From contig NZ_BNED01000005.1 of the NCBI RefSeq assembly GCF_016755875.1, forward strand, positions 558,001 through 622,000: DNA of 64,000 nucleotides, read 5' to 3'. The translations under genes and the position numbers were made by a program. Each line of letters opens with the position of its first letter. Position 1 is the first letter of the stretch. Below, piece after piece: positions 51,322 to 61,215 of this stretch. This DNA is from Streptomyces spororaveus. GTDB lineage: Bacteria > Actinomycetota > Actinomycetes > Streptomycetales > Streptomycetaceae. The notes below the pieces were generated by a model. That model saw only the letters and a program-made list of their open reading frames with translations. It did not search any database and was not told the origin of the DNA.

Positions 51322-52163
51322 CCCACCCGGACCTCGGCAGCCTGCGCGTGGACGGCGCGACCCTGCACTACGAAGTGCGCGGCCAGGGCCCGCTCCTGCT
51401 GCTGGTCCCCGGCGGGACGGGCGGCGCCGCCGCCTTCGACGGCATCGCCGACGGCCTGGCCGCCGAGTACACCGTCGCGACCTACGACCCGCGCGGTATG
51501 TCCCGGAGCCCGCTGGACGATCCCGAGGCCGGGCAGCACGTGGCCCAGCACGCCGACGACGCCTTGCGGCTCGTGGACCTGCTGTCGCCCGGTGAGCCCG
51601 CCCGGGTGTTCGGCACCAGCTCCGGCGCGATCGCCGCCCTGCACCTGCTCACCGCCCGTCCCGACCGCCTCGCGCGCGTCGTGGCGCACGAGCCCCCGGT
51701 CGTGGAGGTACTGCCGGACGCCCCCGCGCACCGGGTGTTCCTCGCACGCGTGCAGGAGACCCTCGATGCCCGGGGGCTCATGCCGGCGATGGCCGAGTTC
51801 GCCGCCGGGCTGAGGAAGGAAGGCGGCCCCGCGGGGCCGCGGGCGGCCGAGGCCGGGCTTCCGCCGCAGGCGGCGGCACGGGCCGGGCGGACGATGGCCG
51901 GCCTGCCGTACTTCCTCGGCCGCATCGTCCCCGCCTTCATGTCCTACGTCCCCGACGTTGAGCGGCTGGAGACCCTGTCGGACCGGCTCGTGCTCGCCTG
52001 CGGCCAGGACTCCCGCGGCGAACTCCCGTACCGTCCGGCCGCATTTCTGGCCGAGCGCCTCGGCACGGAGCTCCTGCACTTCCCCGGCGGACACATCGGC
52101 CTGACGACGCACCCCGCCGGCTTCGGCGAGGCCGTCCGGAAGGCCTTCCTCCGGTCGGCGTAA
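51318..52163 (+). CDS. Alpha/beta hydrolase
   Basis: 281 residues. Oxyanion region LVPGGTGG, then YDPRGMSRSP and nucleophile elbow GTSSGA, with PGGHIGLTTHP supplying the His. It resembles esterase or epoxide-hydrolase-like enzymes paired with TetR repressors that sense the hydrolase substrate. GTG 51318 has AAGGAG eight bases upstream. Confidence 0.9.
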   Translation: MTHPDLGSLRVDGATLHYEVRGQGPLLLLVPGGTGGAAAFDGIADGLAAEYTVATYDPRGMSRSPLDDPEAGQHVAQHADDALRLVDLLSPGEPARVFGTSSGAIAALHLLTARPDRLARVVAHEPPVVEVLPDAPAHRVFLARVQETLDARGLMPAMAEFAAGLRKEGGPAGPRAAEAGLPPQAAARAGRTMAGLPYFLGRIVPAFMSYVPDVERLETLSDRLVLACGQDSRGELPYRPAAFLAERLGTELLHFPGGHIGLTTHPAGFGEAVRKAFLRSA

Positions 52164-52204
52164 GTGTCGCTGCGCGCGGCCCGATGCATTTCTACGCTGG
52201 ATGA

Positions 52205-53392
52205 ATGAGCATCAGATCCTCCGGGCGCAGGACCGGCACGGGCGCGGCGGCTCTCGCCGTCGGCGCATCGGTTCTCCTCGTGCCGACGGCCTCGGGCGCC
52301 ACCCCGGCCGAGCCGCTGCCGCCCCGACCGGCCTCGTCCGTAGACGCATCGCTGTTGCACCGCTCCGGGACCCACGTACGGGCACGGCAGGGGGCGCCCG
52401 CGCTGCCGGACGATGTGTCCGCCCTGTCGTGGCTGGTGGCGGACGCCGGTAGCGGCGCCGTGCTCGCGGCGCACGACGCGCACCGCCGGCTGCCGCCGGC
52501 GAGCACCCTCAAGACCCTCTTCGCCCTCACCGCACTGCCCCACCTGCCCGGATCGAGCCGGCACACGGTCACCGACGCCGAGCTGGACGAGGTGCCGGAG
52601 GGAAGCAGCACGGTGGGGCTTTCCGCGGACCACACCTACCGGGTGGCCGACCTGTGGCGGGGTGTCTTCCTCAGCTCGGGCAACGACGCCGTGCACGTGC
52701 TGGCCGCGATGAACGGCGGCTGGGACGTCACGTCGGCGCAGATGCAGGCCAAGGCGCGCGCCCTGGGCGCACGGGACACGACCGTGGTCTCCCCGGACGG
52801 CTTCGACGCGGACGGCCAGGCCTCCTCTGCCTTCGACCTCGCCGTCTTCGGCCGTACGGGTCTCGCCGATCCGGCCTTCGCCGAGTACGCGGCGACCGCC
52901 GACGCCCGCTTCCCCGGCGGTACCCACACCGACGGCAGTCCCACCTGGACGTACGGGATCGAGAACACCAACCGGCTCGTGACCGGCCAGGACGGGCTGG
53001 GCCGGTACCCGGGGATCATCGGGGTCAAGAACGGCTACACCTCCCAGGCGGGTTTCACCCTGATCGCGGCCGCGCGCCGGGACGGCCGCACTCTGGTGGC
53101 GACGGTGATGAACCCTCAGTGGGGCGGCGCGAACGCCGTGTACGAGGAGGCGCGGTCGCTGCTGGACTGGGGATTCGCCGCGGCGGGCCATGTGGACCCG
53201 GTCGGATCACTGGCTCCCCCGGCGCTGCCCGAGGCTCCGCCCCCGGCGCCGTCCCCCGCCGCCCGCGCCGCCACGGCGCACCCGGTCCGGGTCGGTACCC
53301 CGATGGTCTACGGCATGGCGGCCGCGCTCCTCGCCGCGGTGGCGGCCCTGGTCGGCGCGGCCGTCCTGCGTCGCCGCCGAAGCCTGCCGTGA
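52205..53392 (+). CDS. D-alanyl-D-alanine carboxypeptidase (low-molecular-weight PBP)
   Basis: 395 residues. Signal peptide at about 9-33, a peptidase S11 domain with SxxK as STLK (S100, K103), SxN as SGN (158-160) and the KTG box changed to KNG (VKNGYTS), then a C-terminal transmembrane helix (about 365-385) with Arg-rich tail. It trims peptidoglycan side chains at the membrane. No partner gene is obvious. Confidence 0.9.
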   Translation: MSIRSSGRRTGTGAAALAVGASVLLVPTASGATPAEPLPPRPASSVDASLLHRSGTHVRARQGAPALPDDVSALSWLVADAGSGAVLAAHDAHRRLPPASTLKTLFALTALPHLPGSSRHTVTDAELDEVPEGSSTVGLSADHTYRVADLWRGVFLSSGNDAVHVLAAMNGGWDVTSAQMQAKARALGARDTTVVSPDGFDADGQASSAFDLAVFGRTGLADPAFAEYAATADARFPGGTHTDGSPTWTYGIENTNRLVTGQDGLGRYPGIIGVKNGYTSQAGFTLIAAARRDGRTLVATVMNPQWGGANAVYEEARSLLDWGFAAAGHVDPVGSLAPPALPEAPPPAPSPAARAATAHPVRVGTPMVYGMAAALLAAVAALVGAAVLRRRRSLP

Positions 53393-53510
53393 GCCGCCCG
53401 GCCGGCTCGATCTCGGGGCACCCGACGTCCGCGCGGCCGCCGCCTTCTAGCGACCCCCTGGGGGACAGTTCGCCGTCTGGCAGCCGGGGAGGGACCAGGG
53501 TGTCGAGCTG

Positions 53511-53912
53511 GTGGACGCACCGGGCTCGCTGTGCTGGACCGAGCTGTACACGACGGACGCCGCGGCCGCGAAGGAGTTCTACGGCGGCCTCTTCGGCTGG
53601 CGGTTCGGCGACATGGCGCTGCCCGGCGGCGGGGGCGCCTACGCCCTCATCACCCCCGCCGGGCTTCCGGAGGAGCGGATGCACGGCGGCCTCATGGAGC
53701 TCCCGGCGGAGCACCTCACCCTCGCTCAGGGGAGGCCGTACTGGCACCCCGTCTTCGCCGTCGCCGACTGCGACGCAGCGGTCGCCGCGGTGACCGGGAA
53801 CGGCGGCCGTGTGCAGATGGGGCCGCAGGACGCGGAGGGGGTGGGCCGTCTCGCCGTCTGCCTCGACCCCGCGAACGCCGACTTCGTGGTCCTCACACCG
53901 GTCCGCGGCTGA
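53511..53912 (+). CDS. VOC (glyoxalase-like) protein, N-terminally truncated
   Basis: 133 residues, one VOC half: GSLCWTELYTTDAAAAKEFYGGLFGW, then HPVFAVADCDAAVAAV and DPANADFVVL. Upstream in frame, from 53466, the DNA still encodes QFAVWQPG and a linker typical of the join between the two halves of double-VOC proteins, but a TAG at 53448 stops it and no N-terminal half is present. It is likely a shortened survivor or pseudogene of a two-domain protein. Confidence 0.7.
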   Translation: MDAPGSLCWTELYTTDAAAAKEFYGGLFGWRFGDMALPGGGGAYALITPAGLPEERMHGGLMELPAEHLTLAQGRPYWHPVFAVADCDAAVAAVTGNGGRVQMGPQDAEGVGRLAVCLDPANADFVVLTPVRG

Positions 53913-54025
53913 GGCCGGGCGGCCCGGCAGCACTCCGCGAGCGCCGGCGGCGGCCGTGGCCGCAGGTCCTCGGGGGCGGTCCGCCGGAGTGGCGGCCCCC
54001 GGTCCGGGCGAGGCAGTCTGTACTC

Positions 54026-55183
54026 ATGAGAGCGCCCTTGCGCTCGCCTCCTGGACCGCGAGCCGATGGCCACCACCAGGTCCTTTTCCTCTTGGCGGAG
54101 TGCGTGCCCTTCGCGATCGCCCTGCTGGTGCTCCTCGTCGAGTTCACACCCCTGCACGTCCTCTACACGGGCCCCCTGCTGGTCGCGACCCCCGCTCTGG
54201 CGGCCGTGACGATGGGCCCCCGGGGCACGCTCGCGGCGGCGGGGGTGGCCGTCGGTGTCAGCGTGACCACCGCCAGCTACAACGGGGCCTGGGGCAGCCA
54301 GCAGGTCTACACGAACTTCCTCGCCCTGTTCCTGGTGTCCGTGGCGAGTTTCCTGACGAGCCGCTCCGCGCGCACGCGTACGGAGAACGAGCTCAACCAG
54401 GTCCGCCGGATCGCCACGGCCGCCCAGGAGGTCGTCCTGCGGCCGGTGCCGGACCGGCTGGGCTCGGTACGGGCGGCCAGCATGTACCTGGCTGCCGAGA
54501 CCGGCGCGCAGATCGGCGGCGATCTGTACGACGTGGTGCAGACCCGGTACGGGGTCCGGATGATCGTCGGGGACGTCCGGGGCAAGGGACTGCCCGCCGT
54601 CCGGGCCGCCGCGATCGTGCTGGGCGCGTTCCGGGAGGCCGTGCACTACGAGGACGACCTGGTCGAGGTCGTCAACCGCTGCGGAGCGGCCCTGCGGCGG
54701 GACGCCGCCGTCTCGGGCGCCGGCGGTGCGGACGCCCTCCTGGAGGGATTCGTCACCGCCCTGGTGGCGCAGGTCCCGGACGGCCCGCACATCGAGGTGA
54801 TCAACCGCGGCCATCCGCCACCGCTGCTGCTGTCCGGCGGCTCGGTGCGGCCCCTCATGCCCACCGTTCCCCTGCCGCCCCTCGGTCTGGAGGAATTCCT
54901 CGCCGGTCCTCCCGTGCGGGCGGAGCGCTATCCGTTCGTGCCGGGGGACCGGCTGCTGCTGTATAGCGACGGTGTCATCGAGGCCCGCGACCAGGAAAAG
55001 ATCTTCTTCGACCTGGCCGGGGCCATGGTGAGCATGTGCGACCTCACCCGGGAGGCGTTCCTCACGGGCCTGCACCAGGCCCTGATCCACCACACCCGCA
55101 ACCGCCTGGCGGACGACGTGGCGGTCGTCGTCGTCGACCGGTGCGAGGACGAGGGGAACCGCTCGGCCGGAGGTCCGACGTAG
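54026..55183 (+). CDS. Membrane-anchored SpoIIE-type PP2C phosphatase
   Basis: 385 residues. About three N-terminal helices (25-110) and a PP2C domain with IGGDLYDV, VGDVRGKG, NRGHPPPLLL, LYSDGVIEARD and ADDVAVVVVD. It closely parallels the protein at 3408-4499 in layout. It dephosphorylates an unknown anti-anti-sigma factor. ATG 54026 begins the conserved region. A second SpoIIE gene follows after 88 bases. Confidence 0.9.
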   Translation: MRAPLRSPPGPRADGHHQVLFLLAECVPFAIALLVLLVEFTPLHVLYTGPLLVATPALAAVTMGPRGTLAAAGVAVGVSVTTASYNGAWGSQQVYTNFLALFLVSVASFLTSRSARTRTENELNQVRRIATAAQEVVLRPVPDRLGSVRAASMYLAAETGAQIGGDLYDVVQTRYGVRMIVGDVRGKGLPAVRAAAIVLGAFREAVHYEDDLVEVVNRCGAALRRDAAVSGAGGADALLEGFVTALVAQVPDGPHIEVINRGHPPPLLLSGGSVRPLMPTVPLPPLGLEEFLAGPPVRAERYPFVPGDRLLLYSDGVIEARDQEKIFFDLAGAMVSMCDLTREAFLTGLHQALIHHTRNRLADDVAVVVVDRCEDEGNRSAGGPT

Positions 55184-55271
55184 TGCCCGTGGACTCGCCC
55201 GGACGGTCCGGGACGCGACAGCATGGAGAGAGCGGTCGGCGAGATGCCCTCGGGAGGAGGTGCTACGGACA

Positions 55272-57701
55272 GTGACCAGTCATCGCTTCTCGTTCTGCGG
55301 GGCCGAGCTCGCCGCTGTCTACGTGGTCGCCGACCAGGGCAGGGAGCTCCATCTCGCCGAGCTGACCGGAAACCGCGGCGTCCTGTACGGACTGCCGGCG
55401 ATCCTCGCCGTGGCCGGCCACTCCCCCGCCGCCAATGCCTTCCGCTCCGGCCGCCCGCTGTGGCTGGCCCCCAAGGAACTCGCCACGTTCATCGAGGAGG
55501 ACCCCCACCACTTCCCCACCCGCGTGCGGGACGGTGACCCCAACTCACCGGCCAGGATCTCGCTGGGCGCGCTGCCGCTGGGGTACGACGACCAGGAGCT
55601 CGGGTGCCTGATCGTCGCCGGGCAGGCCGGGGACGGCTTCAGCGCCGACGACCGCAGCCTGCTGGAGCTCTACGCCGACCAGGTGGCCACGGGACTCGAA
55701 TCGGTCGCCGCGCGCTTCGCCGGACGCAAGGCCCCGCAGGCTCATCTGGGGCAGTCGCTCGTCCCCGACCAGGGCGGCGCGTTCATCCTGGAACTGAGCA
55801 CCGGCCGGATGGAGGCCCACGCCCACGTGCTGGAACTGCTCGGACTGCCTCCCGAGGAGTTCGACGGGCAGGTGGAGACCGTGCTCGCCTGCGCCGTCCC
55901 CGACGACATGCCCGCGCTGATGGCGATCGTGGAGCCGAACCGGCTGGCCGCTGCCGGACAGCAGCTGGCGTTCCGCATCCGCCGGCCCAATGGCGAGCTG
56001 CGCTGGCTGGGGCTGCGGTGCCGCGTGGAGGTGGGCCCCGACGGCACCCCGCAGCGCGTCCTGGGTGTGGTGGCCGATGCCACCTATCTGCGGCCCAGCG
56101 CCGACGAGGTCTCCCTCGTCCAGCGGCTTTCGGCCACCCTGGCGGGGGCGGCGACCATCCGGGAGGTCAGCCGGCTGGTGGTCGCCGCCCTGCGCGAGCC
56201 GCTCGGCGCCTCCCGGGTCGCGGTCGGCGAACTGGAGCCCGAACGGCTCATCGTCACCGCCCTCGACCCTCCGGAGCCCGATGCCTGGCCCGAGGTGTGG
56301 CGTTCGGAGTGGCGGTCCGATTGGCCCGACGTGGCGCTCAGCGACCTGCCCACCCTGCAGAGCGCGCTGCGCGGGGGGCACCTGAGCCTGTGGCCGCCGG
56401 GCGCCGATCTCGAACCCGGGCTGCTGGGCGTCGGGCCGGGTGGTCTGGCCGTGCTGCCGCTGCCCGCCGACGGCCGGATGGTCGGGGTGTGTCTGGTGGG
56501 GTGGGACACGGAGCACCGGTTCGGGCCGGAGGAACGGTCGCTGCTGACCGCGGCCGCCGGGCTGGTGGGGCAGGCGCTGGTACGCGCCCACGCGCTGGAC
56601 GCGGGCCACGAGCTCGCCACCATGCTCCAGCGCAGCCTGCTGCCCCGGAAGCTCCCGGAGCTGCCGGGCGGGGTGGCGGTGGCCCGCTATCTGCCCGCGA
56701 CGGCCGGGCTGGAGGTCGGCGGCGACTGGTACGACGTCATTCCGCTCCGCGACGGGCATGTCGCGTTCGTCATCGGGGACGTACAGGGGCACAGCGCGGG
56801 AGCGGCCACCATCATGGGCCAGATGCGTACGGCGGTCAGGGCCTACGCGGTGGAGGGCCACCCGCCCGACGTGGTGGTCGCGCGGGCCAACCGTCTGCTC
56901 GACGGCATGGAGACGGACCTGTTCGCCACCTGCGGGTACGTGGACCTGGACATGGAGGAGGGCATCGCCCGGGTCGTACGGGCCGGCCATCTGCCGCCGG
57001 TCCTGCGTCATCCCGACGGGGTCGCCGAGGAGATGGCGGTCGAGGGCGGCCCTCCCCTGGGTGTGCTCGCGGAAGCGGAATTCCCCATGACGGAGGTGGG
57101 GCTGGTCCCCGGCACCCTGCTGGTCCTGCTGACGGACGGCCTGGTCGAGTCCGCCAGGCTCCCCCTGGACGAGGGCATGCGGCGGGTGTGCGACGTGCTC
57201 GCCGCGGCCGACCCGGTCGACGTCGGAGGGGTCGCCGACGAGTTGGTCGTCGGTGTGGGCCGCCGCGACGACGACGTGGCGTTGCTGCTGCTGCGCTACG
57301 ACGGCCAGGGAGACCGGCCCAGGCGCAGTCACTGGACGGTGTGGCGACTGCCCAACGCGGTCCTGCACGCACGCCGCTTCACGGCGCGCACCCTGCGGTC
57401 CTGGGGCATGACGGAGGAGGTCGACGAGGCCCTGCTGGTCGTGTCCGAGCTGGTCACCAACGCGATCGCGCACACGCAGGGCGAGGTGGGGATGGATCTG
57501 ACCCTGTCCGCGGACCGGCTGCGGATCGCCGTGAACGACGCGTCGCCTCGCAGCCCCGTCAAACCGGTCTGGGTGAGCTGGGAGTCGACCGGCGGCCGCG
57601 GGCTGCTCATCGTCGACGCGGTGACGACGGCCTGGGGCTCGGTGCCGCTCAGCGGCGGCAAGCAGGTGTGGGCCGAGATCCCCTGGCGCCGCGACGCCTG
57701 A
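55272..57701 (+). CDS. Multi-domain GAF/PAS-SpoIIE phosphatase with HATPase (RsbW-like) domain
   Basis: About 809 residues. Domains in order: GAF-like (about 1-145), PAS-like (about 160-270, [23 protein letters not shown]), a second GAF (about 285-440), PP2C (about 455-660, [32 protein letters not shown]) and C-terminal histidine-kinase-like ATPase (about 690-809, [25 protein letters not shown]). Phosphatase and kinase in one chain can switch sigma regulation in both directions. GTG 55272 has AGGAGG 11 bases upstream; an alternative start from ATG 55223 would need a frameshift at about 55301. Confidence 0.88.
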   Translation: MTSHRFSFCGAELAAVYVVADQGRELHLAELTGNRGVLYGLPAILAVAGHSPAANAFRSGRPLWLAPKELATFIEEDPHHFPTRVRDGDPNSPARISLGALPLGYDDQELGCLIVAGQAGDGFSADDRSLLELYADQVATGLESVAARFAGRKAPQAHLGQSLVPDQGGAFILELSTGRMEAHAHVLELLGLPPEEFDGQVETVLACAVPDDMPALMAIVEPNRLAAAGQQLAFRIRRPNGELRWLGLRCRVEVGPDGTPQRVLGVVADATYLRPSADEVSLVQRLSATLAGAATIREVSRLVVAALREPLGASRVAVGELEPERLIVTALDPPEPDAWPEVWRSEWRSDWPDVALSDLPTLQSALRGGHLSLWPPGADLEPGLLGVGPGGLAVLPLPADGRMVGVCLVGWDTEHRFGPEERSLLTAAAGLVGQALVRAHALDAGHELATMLQRSLLPRKLPELPGGVAVARYLPATAGLEVGGDWYDVIPLRDGHVAFVIGDVQGHSAGAATIMGQMRTAVRAYAVEGHPPDVVVARANRLLDGMETDLFATCGYVDLDMEEGIARVVRAGHLPPVLRHPDGVAEEMAVEGGPPLGVLAEAEFPMTEVGLVPGTLLVLLTDGLVESARLPLDEGMRRVCDVLAAADPVDVGGVADELVVGVGRRDDDVALLLLRYDGQGDRPRRSHWTVWRLPNAVLHARRFTARTLRSWGMTEEVDEALLVVSELVTNAIAHTQGEVGMDLTLSADRLRIAVNDASPRSPVKPVWVSWESTGGRGLLIVDAVTTAWGSVPLSGGKQVWAEIPWRRDA

Positions 57702-57805
57702 CCCTGACCCGACGTCCGCCTCCGCGCCCGCGTACGGCCCCGCGCCGGACGCGGGCGTCCGGCGGCGTCCCGGTACCCGCACCCGGTCAACCCGACGGCC
57801 TCCTA

Positions 57806-57827
57806 TTGCATATAGGTTGCAGTTGCA
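57806..57827. promoter_or_regulatory. TTGCA repeats upstream of tsaD
   Basis: TTGCA recurs at 57806, 57817 and 57823 (spacing 11 and 6) in a locally AT-rich patch (TTGCATATAGG) just before the tsaD ribosome site. It may be a regulator site; no dyad is perfect. Confidence 0.35.
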
Positions 57828-57855
57828 GCAGAGGTGCACAAGAAGGCGGAGAGCA

Positions 57856-58953
57856 GTGAGCGGACCAGTGGTGCTCGGGATCGAGTCGTCGTGCGACGAG
57901 ACCGGCGCGGGAATCGTGCAGGACGGCAGACTGCTCGCGCACGTGGTGGCGTCGAGCATGGACGAGCACGCCCGTTTCGGCGGCGTCGTGCCCGAGATCG
58001 CCGCCCGCGCGCATCTGCACGCCTTCAACCCGGTCGTCCGGCAGGCCCTCGACCAGGCCGGCCTGCCCCTGAGCCGGATCGACGCGGTCGCCGTCACCAC
58101 CGGACCCGGGCTGTCGGGCGCGCTGCAGGTGGGCCTGGCCGGGGCGAAGACCCTGGCGTACGCGGCCGGCGTGCCGCTGTACGGCGTCCATCACCTGGCC
58201 GGACACGTCGCCGCCGACACCCTGGAGCACGGTCCGCTGCCCGACCCCTGCGTGGTGCTGATCGTCTCCGGCGGCCACACCTCGCTCCTCCTGGTCCGGG
58301 ATCTGGTCCGCGAGCCGATCCTCCATCTGGGGGACACCCTGGACGACGCGGCGGGCGAGTGCTTCGACAAGGTCGCCCGGATCCTGGGCCTGCCGTATCC
58401 GGGCGGTCCCGCCATCGACCGGGCCGCCCGCGACGGCGACCCGAAGGCGGTGGCCTTCCCGCGCCCGCTGACCCGGCCCGGTGACGACCCGTACGCCTTC
58501 TCCTTCTCCGGCCTGAAGACGGCGGCCGCGCGGTGGGCCGAGAAGCACCGCCAGCGCGGTACCGAACCGCCGGTGGCCGACGGGGCCGCCGCGCTGCAGG
58601 AGGCGGTCGCGGACGTGCTGACCCGTAAGGCCCTCGCGGCCTGCCGCGCCTACGACGTGAAGACGCTGATCGTGGTCGGCGGCGTGGCCGCGAACTCGCG
58701 GGTCAGGGCCCTGGCGGAACGGCGATGCGCCTCCTCCGGCATCGAACTGCGCGTTCCGCCCATGACTCTGTGCACGGACAACGGCGCCATGATCGCGGCC
58801 GTCGGCGACCTCCTGGTCCGCTCGGGGGCGGAGCCGGCGCCGCTGAACGTGTCCGTCGACCCGTCCGCACCCCTGGAGTACGCCTCCCTGACCCCGCTCC
58901 CGGCCCGGCCGTCCACGGGCGCTACCGCGGTGCCACGTCGCCACCGGTGCTGA
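57856..58953 (+). CDS. tsaD: TsaD family tRNA t6A threonylcarbamoyltransferase
   Basis: 365 residues of the ASKHA fold. [12 protein letters not shown] is the N-terminal phosphate loop, metal ligands are in VHHLAGHV and the C-terminal Asp in CTDNGAMIA, and VSGGHTSLL and [10 protein letters not shown] are typical. TsaD transfers threonylcarbamoyl to A37 of ANN-decoding tRNAs with TsaB and TsaE. The usual tsaE-tsaB-rimI neighbours are missing, so this is probably an extra paralog. GTG 57856 has GGAG upstream. Its 3' end overlaps the convergent MerR gene by 32 bases. Confidence 0.92.
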   Translation: MSGPVVLGIESSCDETGAGIVQDGRLLAHVVASSMDEHARFGGVVPEIAARAHLHAFNPVVRQALDQAGLPLSRIDAVAVTTGPGLSGALQVGLAGAKTLAYAAGVPLYGVHHLAGHVAADTLEHGPLPDPCVVLIVSGGHTSLLLVRDLVREPILHLGDTLDDAAGECFDKVARILGLPYPGGPAIDRAARDGDPKAVAFPRPLTRPGDDPYAFSFSGLKTAAARWAEKHRQRGTEPPVADGAAALQEAVADVLTRKALAACRAYDVKTLIVVGGVAANSRVRALAERRCASSGIELRVPPMTLCTDNGAMIAAVGDLLVRSGAEPAPLNVSVDPSAPLEYASLTPLPARPSTGATAVPRRHRC

Positions 58954-59623
58954 TACCGCCACCGCCCGCGACCCGGCGCCGGACCTGGTCCTCCTGCGCG
59001 AGCCGGCGCAGCAGCTCGAACACCGGGGCGCAGATCGCGAAGACGATGACGGCCCGTTCGGCCAGCGCCACCGGGTCGTCCAGGCCCGCCGCGCGCTCCA
59101 GGTCCAGCCGGGCCACGGACTCCGCCAGCCTCGCGTAGGCGGCGAGCTCGCCCGGGGCGTACTGGGCGTCCAGCCGGCGCAGCTCCTCCAGCGCCACCGT
59201 CAGCCCCTGCACGTGCGGCGAGGTGCCGGGTGCCTGCCAGTCCAGGGCCGCGAGGAGCTCCGCCACCTCGGCGGCGGCGGTCCCGTCGGCCTCGGCCTCG
59301 GCCTCGGCACCGGCCTCCGCCCCGTGGACCGCGGCGCCCTGGGCCGCCACCGGCACGGGAAGCGCGTAGCTGACCGCCCCGAGGGCGCTCTCGGAGCTGT
59401 GGGCCTGGTCGACGGCCCCGAGCACCTCGCGGGTGGCGGCGATGGAGAGGCCGCCGAGCGTGGTCAGGGCCTTGATCAGCCGCAACCGCTGCGCGTGCTC
59501 GTCCCCGTACTCGGCCAGGGTCGCGGCTGTCGCCCGCCCGGCGGGCAGCAGCCCCTGCCTCAGGAAGTACTTGATGCTGGCGACCGGCACGCCGGTCCGC
59601 CGGCTGAGCTCCGAGATCTTCAT
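58922..59623 (-). CDS. MerR-family regulator
   Basis: 233 residues. N-terminal MerR HTH ([20 protein letters not shown], 1-20, then [12 protein letters not shown]) and a long C-terminal helical region with a Glu-Ala repeat (EAEAEA) at about 106-112. It lacks the metal-binding cysteine pattern of classic MerR. Divergent from the YhgE-like gene with a palindrome in between, its probable target. Confidence 0.92.
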   Translation of the reverse strand: MKISELSRRTGVPVASIKYFLRQGLLPAGRATAATLAEYGDEHAQRLRLIKALTTLGGLSIAATREVLGAVDQAHSSESALGAVSYALPVPVAAQGAAVHGAEAGAEAEAEADGTAAAEVAELLAALDWQAPGTSPHVQGLTVALEELRRLDAQYAPGELAAYARLAESVARLDLERAAGLDDPVALAERAVIVFAICAPVFELLRRLAQEDQVRRRVAGGGGISTGGDVAPR

Positions 59624-59704
59624 ACGGCTTCCCTGCTGGTCACGCGGTCGGTCCGGTGTCCGTCGCGTCGTCGGCGATTGGACACCACAGCAAGATACTG
59701 CCAC

Positions 59705-59733
59705 TATCCAGTAACTGGATACCATAAGTATCC
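59705..59733. promoter_or_regulatory. MerR operator
   Basis: TATCCAGT-A-ACTGGATA, a perfect 17-bp dyad (59705-59721), overlaps a second dyad GGATAC-N5-GTATCC (59717-59733). Both lie in the divergent MerR/YhgE promoter, as expected for MerR-type spacer binding. Confidence 0.82.
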
Positions 59734-59764
59734 AACCTAGGAACGCAGCCGCACCGGAGAATCG

Positions 59765-61120
59765 ATGCCTCACCCCACGCCACCCTCCGTGCTCCGCCGA
59801 CCCAAGCTGTGGATCGGGACGGGCCTCATCGCCGCAGTGGTCTCGATGGTGTTCGCCCTGCTCTACGTCGGTGGAAACGTCAACCCCAAGGGCAACCTGC
59901 GCGACCTGCCCGTGGCCCTGGTCAACTCCGACAGCGGAGCGGACGTCAACGGCGGCCACATCAACCTGGGCGAGCAGATGGTCTCCGGCATCCAGAAGGC
60001 CGCCGAGGGGGACAAGAGCATCGACTGGCAGGTCGTCACCCGCGCGGAGGCCGACAAGCGGCTGGGCCGGGGCAAGGTCTTCGGCGCCCTCGTCATACCC
60101 GCCGACTACTCCGCCACGGTGGCCGCGCTCAGCGCGCCGCAGCCCGCGCCCGCGGGCAAGGCGGCCCCGCCGACCCTGACCGTGCTGACCAACCAGGCGG
60201 CGGGCAGCATCGGCTCCTCCATGTCCTCCCAGGCCGCCCAGAAGGCGGCCCACGCCGCCTCCGCCCAGCTCGGCCAGGAACTCCTCAAGCAGGCCGGCGC
60301 CCAGAAGACCCCCCTCCCGACGGCGGCCCAGCTCAAGCTGGCCGACCCCGTGACCGTGACGGTCGCCGACGGCCACCCCGTCGGCCCGCGCAGCGCCATG
60401 GGCCTGAGCGCCTTCTACTACGCCCTGGTCCTCGTCGTCTGCGGCATGCTCGGCGCCAACCTCGTCAACTCCCAGGTCGACACGGCCCTCGGCTACCTGC
60501 ACACCGACTACGGCCCGGTCCGCAAGCGCGAGCCCGTCCAGCACACCAGCCGCGTCCGCACGCTGGCCGTCGGCATGGTGCTCATGCTCGGCATGTCGCT
60601 CGTGATGGGCACCCTGGTCGAGGTCGCCACCGTCGCCATCCTCGACATGGACGCCTCCCACCTCGGCCTGCTGTGGCTGTACTCGGTCGCCACCATCGCG
60701 GTGGTCGGCATCGGGAGCCTGGCCCTGTTCGCCGCCTTCGGCACCCCCGGCATGCTGCTGGCCACCATCGTCTTCGTCGCGATGGCCGTACCCTCCTCCG
60801 GCGCCACCGTGCCCGTCCAGGCGCTCCCCGGATTCTTCCGCGCCCTGTCCGAGTTCGAGCCGCTGCGCCAGATCACCGAGGGCCTGCGCTCCCTCCTCTA
60901 CTACGGAGCCCAGGCCGACGCGGGCCTGACCCGGGCCTGGACCTCGATGGGTGTCGCCCTCGTCGCCGCACTGGTCTTCGGCTTCGTCGTCACCCGCGTC
61001 TACGACCGCAGGGGGCTGCACCGCATCCCCCACCCCGATGCCGAATCCGGCGCCGAGGACCCCGCCGGGACCCCGAAGTCCCCCGAGGCCCCCGAGGCCC
61101 CCGCGCCCGCCACGGCCTGA
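59765..61120 (+). CDS. YhgE/Pip-like ABC-2-type membrane protein
   Basis: 451 residues. One N-terminal helix (about 15-37), a large extracytoplasmic region (38-210, starting LPVALVNSDSGADVNG, a YhgE/SNG1 hallmark) and five or six C-terminal helices. Such proteins act in export, phage adsorption or drug tolerance, sometimes without an ATPase, and none is adjacent here. ATG 59765 has CCGGAG upstream. It is probably controlled by the divergent MerR. Confidence 0.88.
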   Translation: MPHPTPPSVLRRPKLWIGTGLIAAVVSMVFALLYVGGNVNPKGNLRDLPVALVNSDSGADVNGGHINLGEQMVSGIQKAAEGDKSIDWQVVTRAEADKRLGRGKVFGALVIPADYSATVAALSAPQPAPAGKAAPPTLTVLTNQAAGSIGSSMSSQAAQKAAHAASAQLGQELLKQAGAQKTPLPTAAQLKLADPVTVTVADGHPVGPRSAMGLSAFYYALVLVVCGMLGANLVNSQVDTALGYLHTDYGPVRKREPVQHTSRVRTLAVGMVLMLGMSLVMGTLVEVATVAILDMDASHLGLLWLYSVATIAVVGIGSLALFAAFGTPGMLLATIVFVAMAVPSSGATVPVQALPGFFRALSEFEPLRQITEGLRSLLYYGAQADAGLTRAWTSMGVALVAALVFGFVVTRVYDRRGLHRIPHPDAESGAEDPAGTPKSPEAPEAPAPATA

Positions 61121-61140
61121 GACGTCCTCCCGGCCGAAGC

Positions 61141-61194
61141 CGACACCCCGGCAGCGCTCCCGCCCACTGGGCGGGCCCGCTGGCCGGGGTGTCG
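61141..61194. terminator. Nested hairpin terminator
   Basis: An outer 12-bp stem (CGACACCCCGGC and its complement at 61183-61194) encloses AGCG/CGCT pairing and an inner CCCGCCC-ACT-GGGCGGG hairpin. It lies between two convergent genes. Confidence 0.8.
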
Positions 61195-61215
61195 TGCTGT
61201 TCGCCCTCCGCGGGG

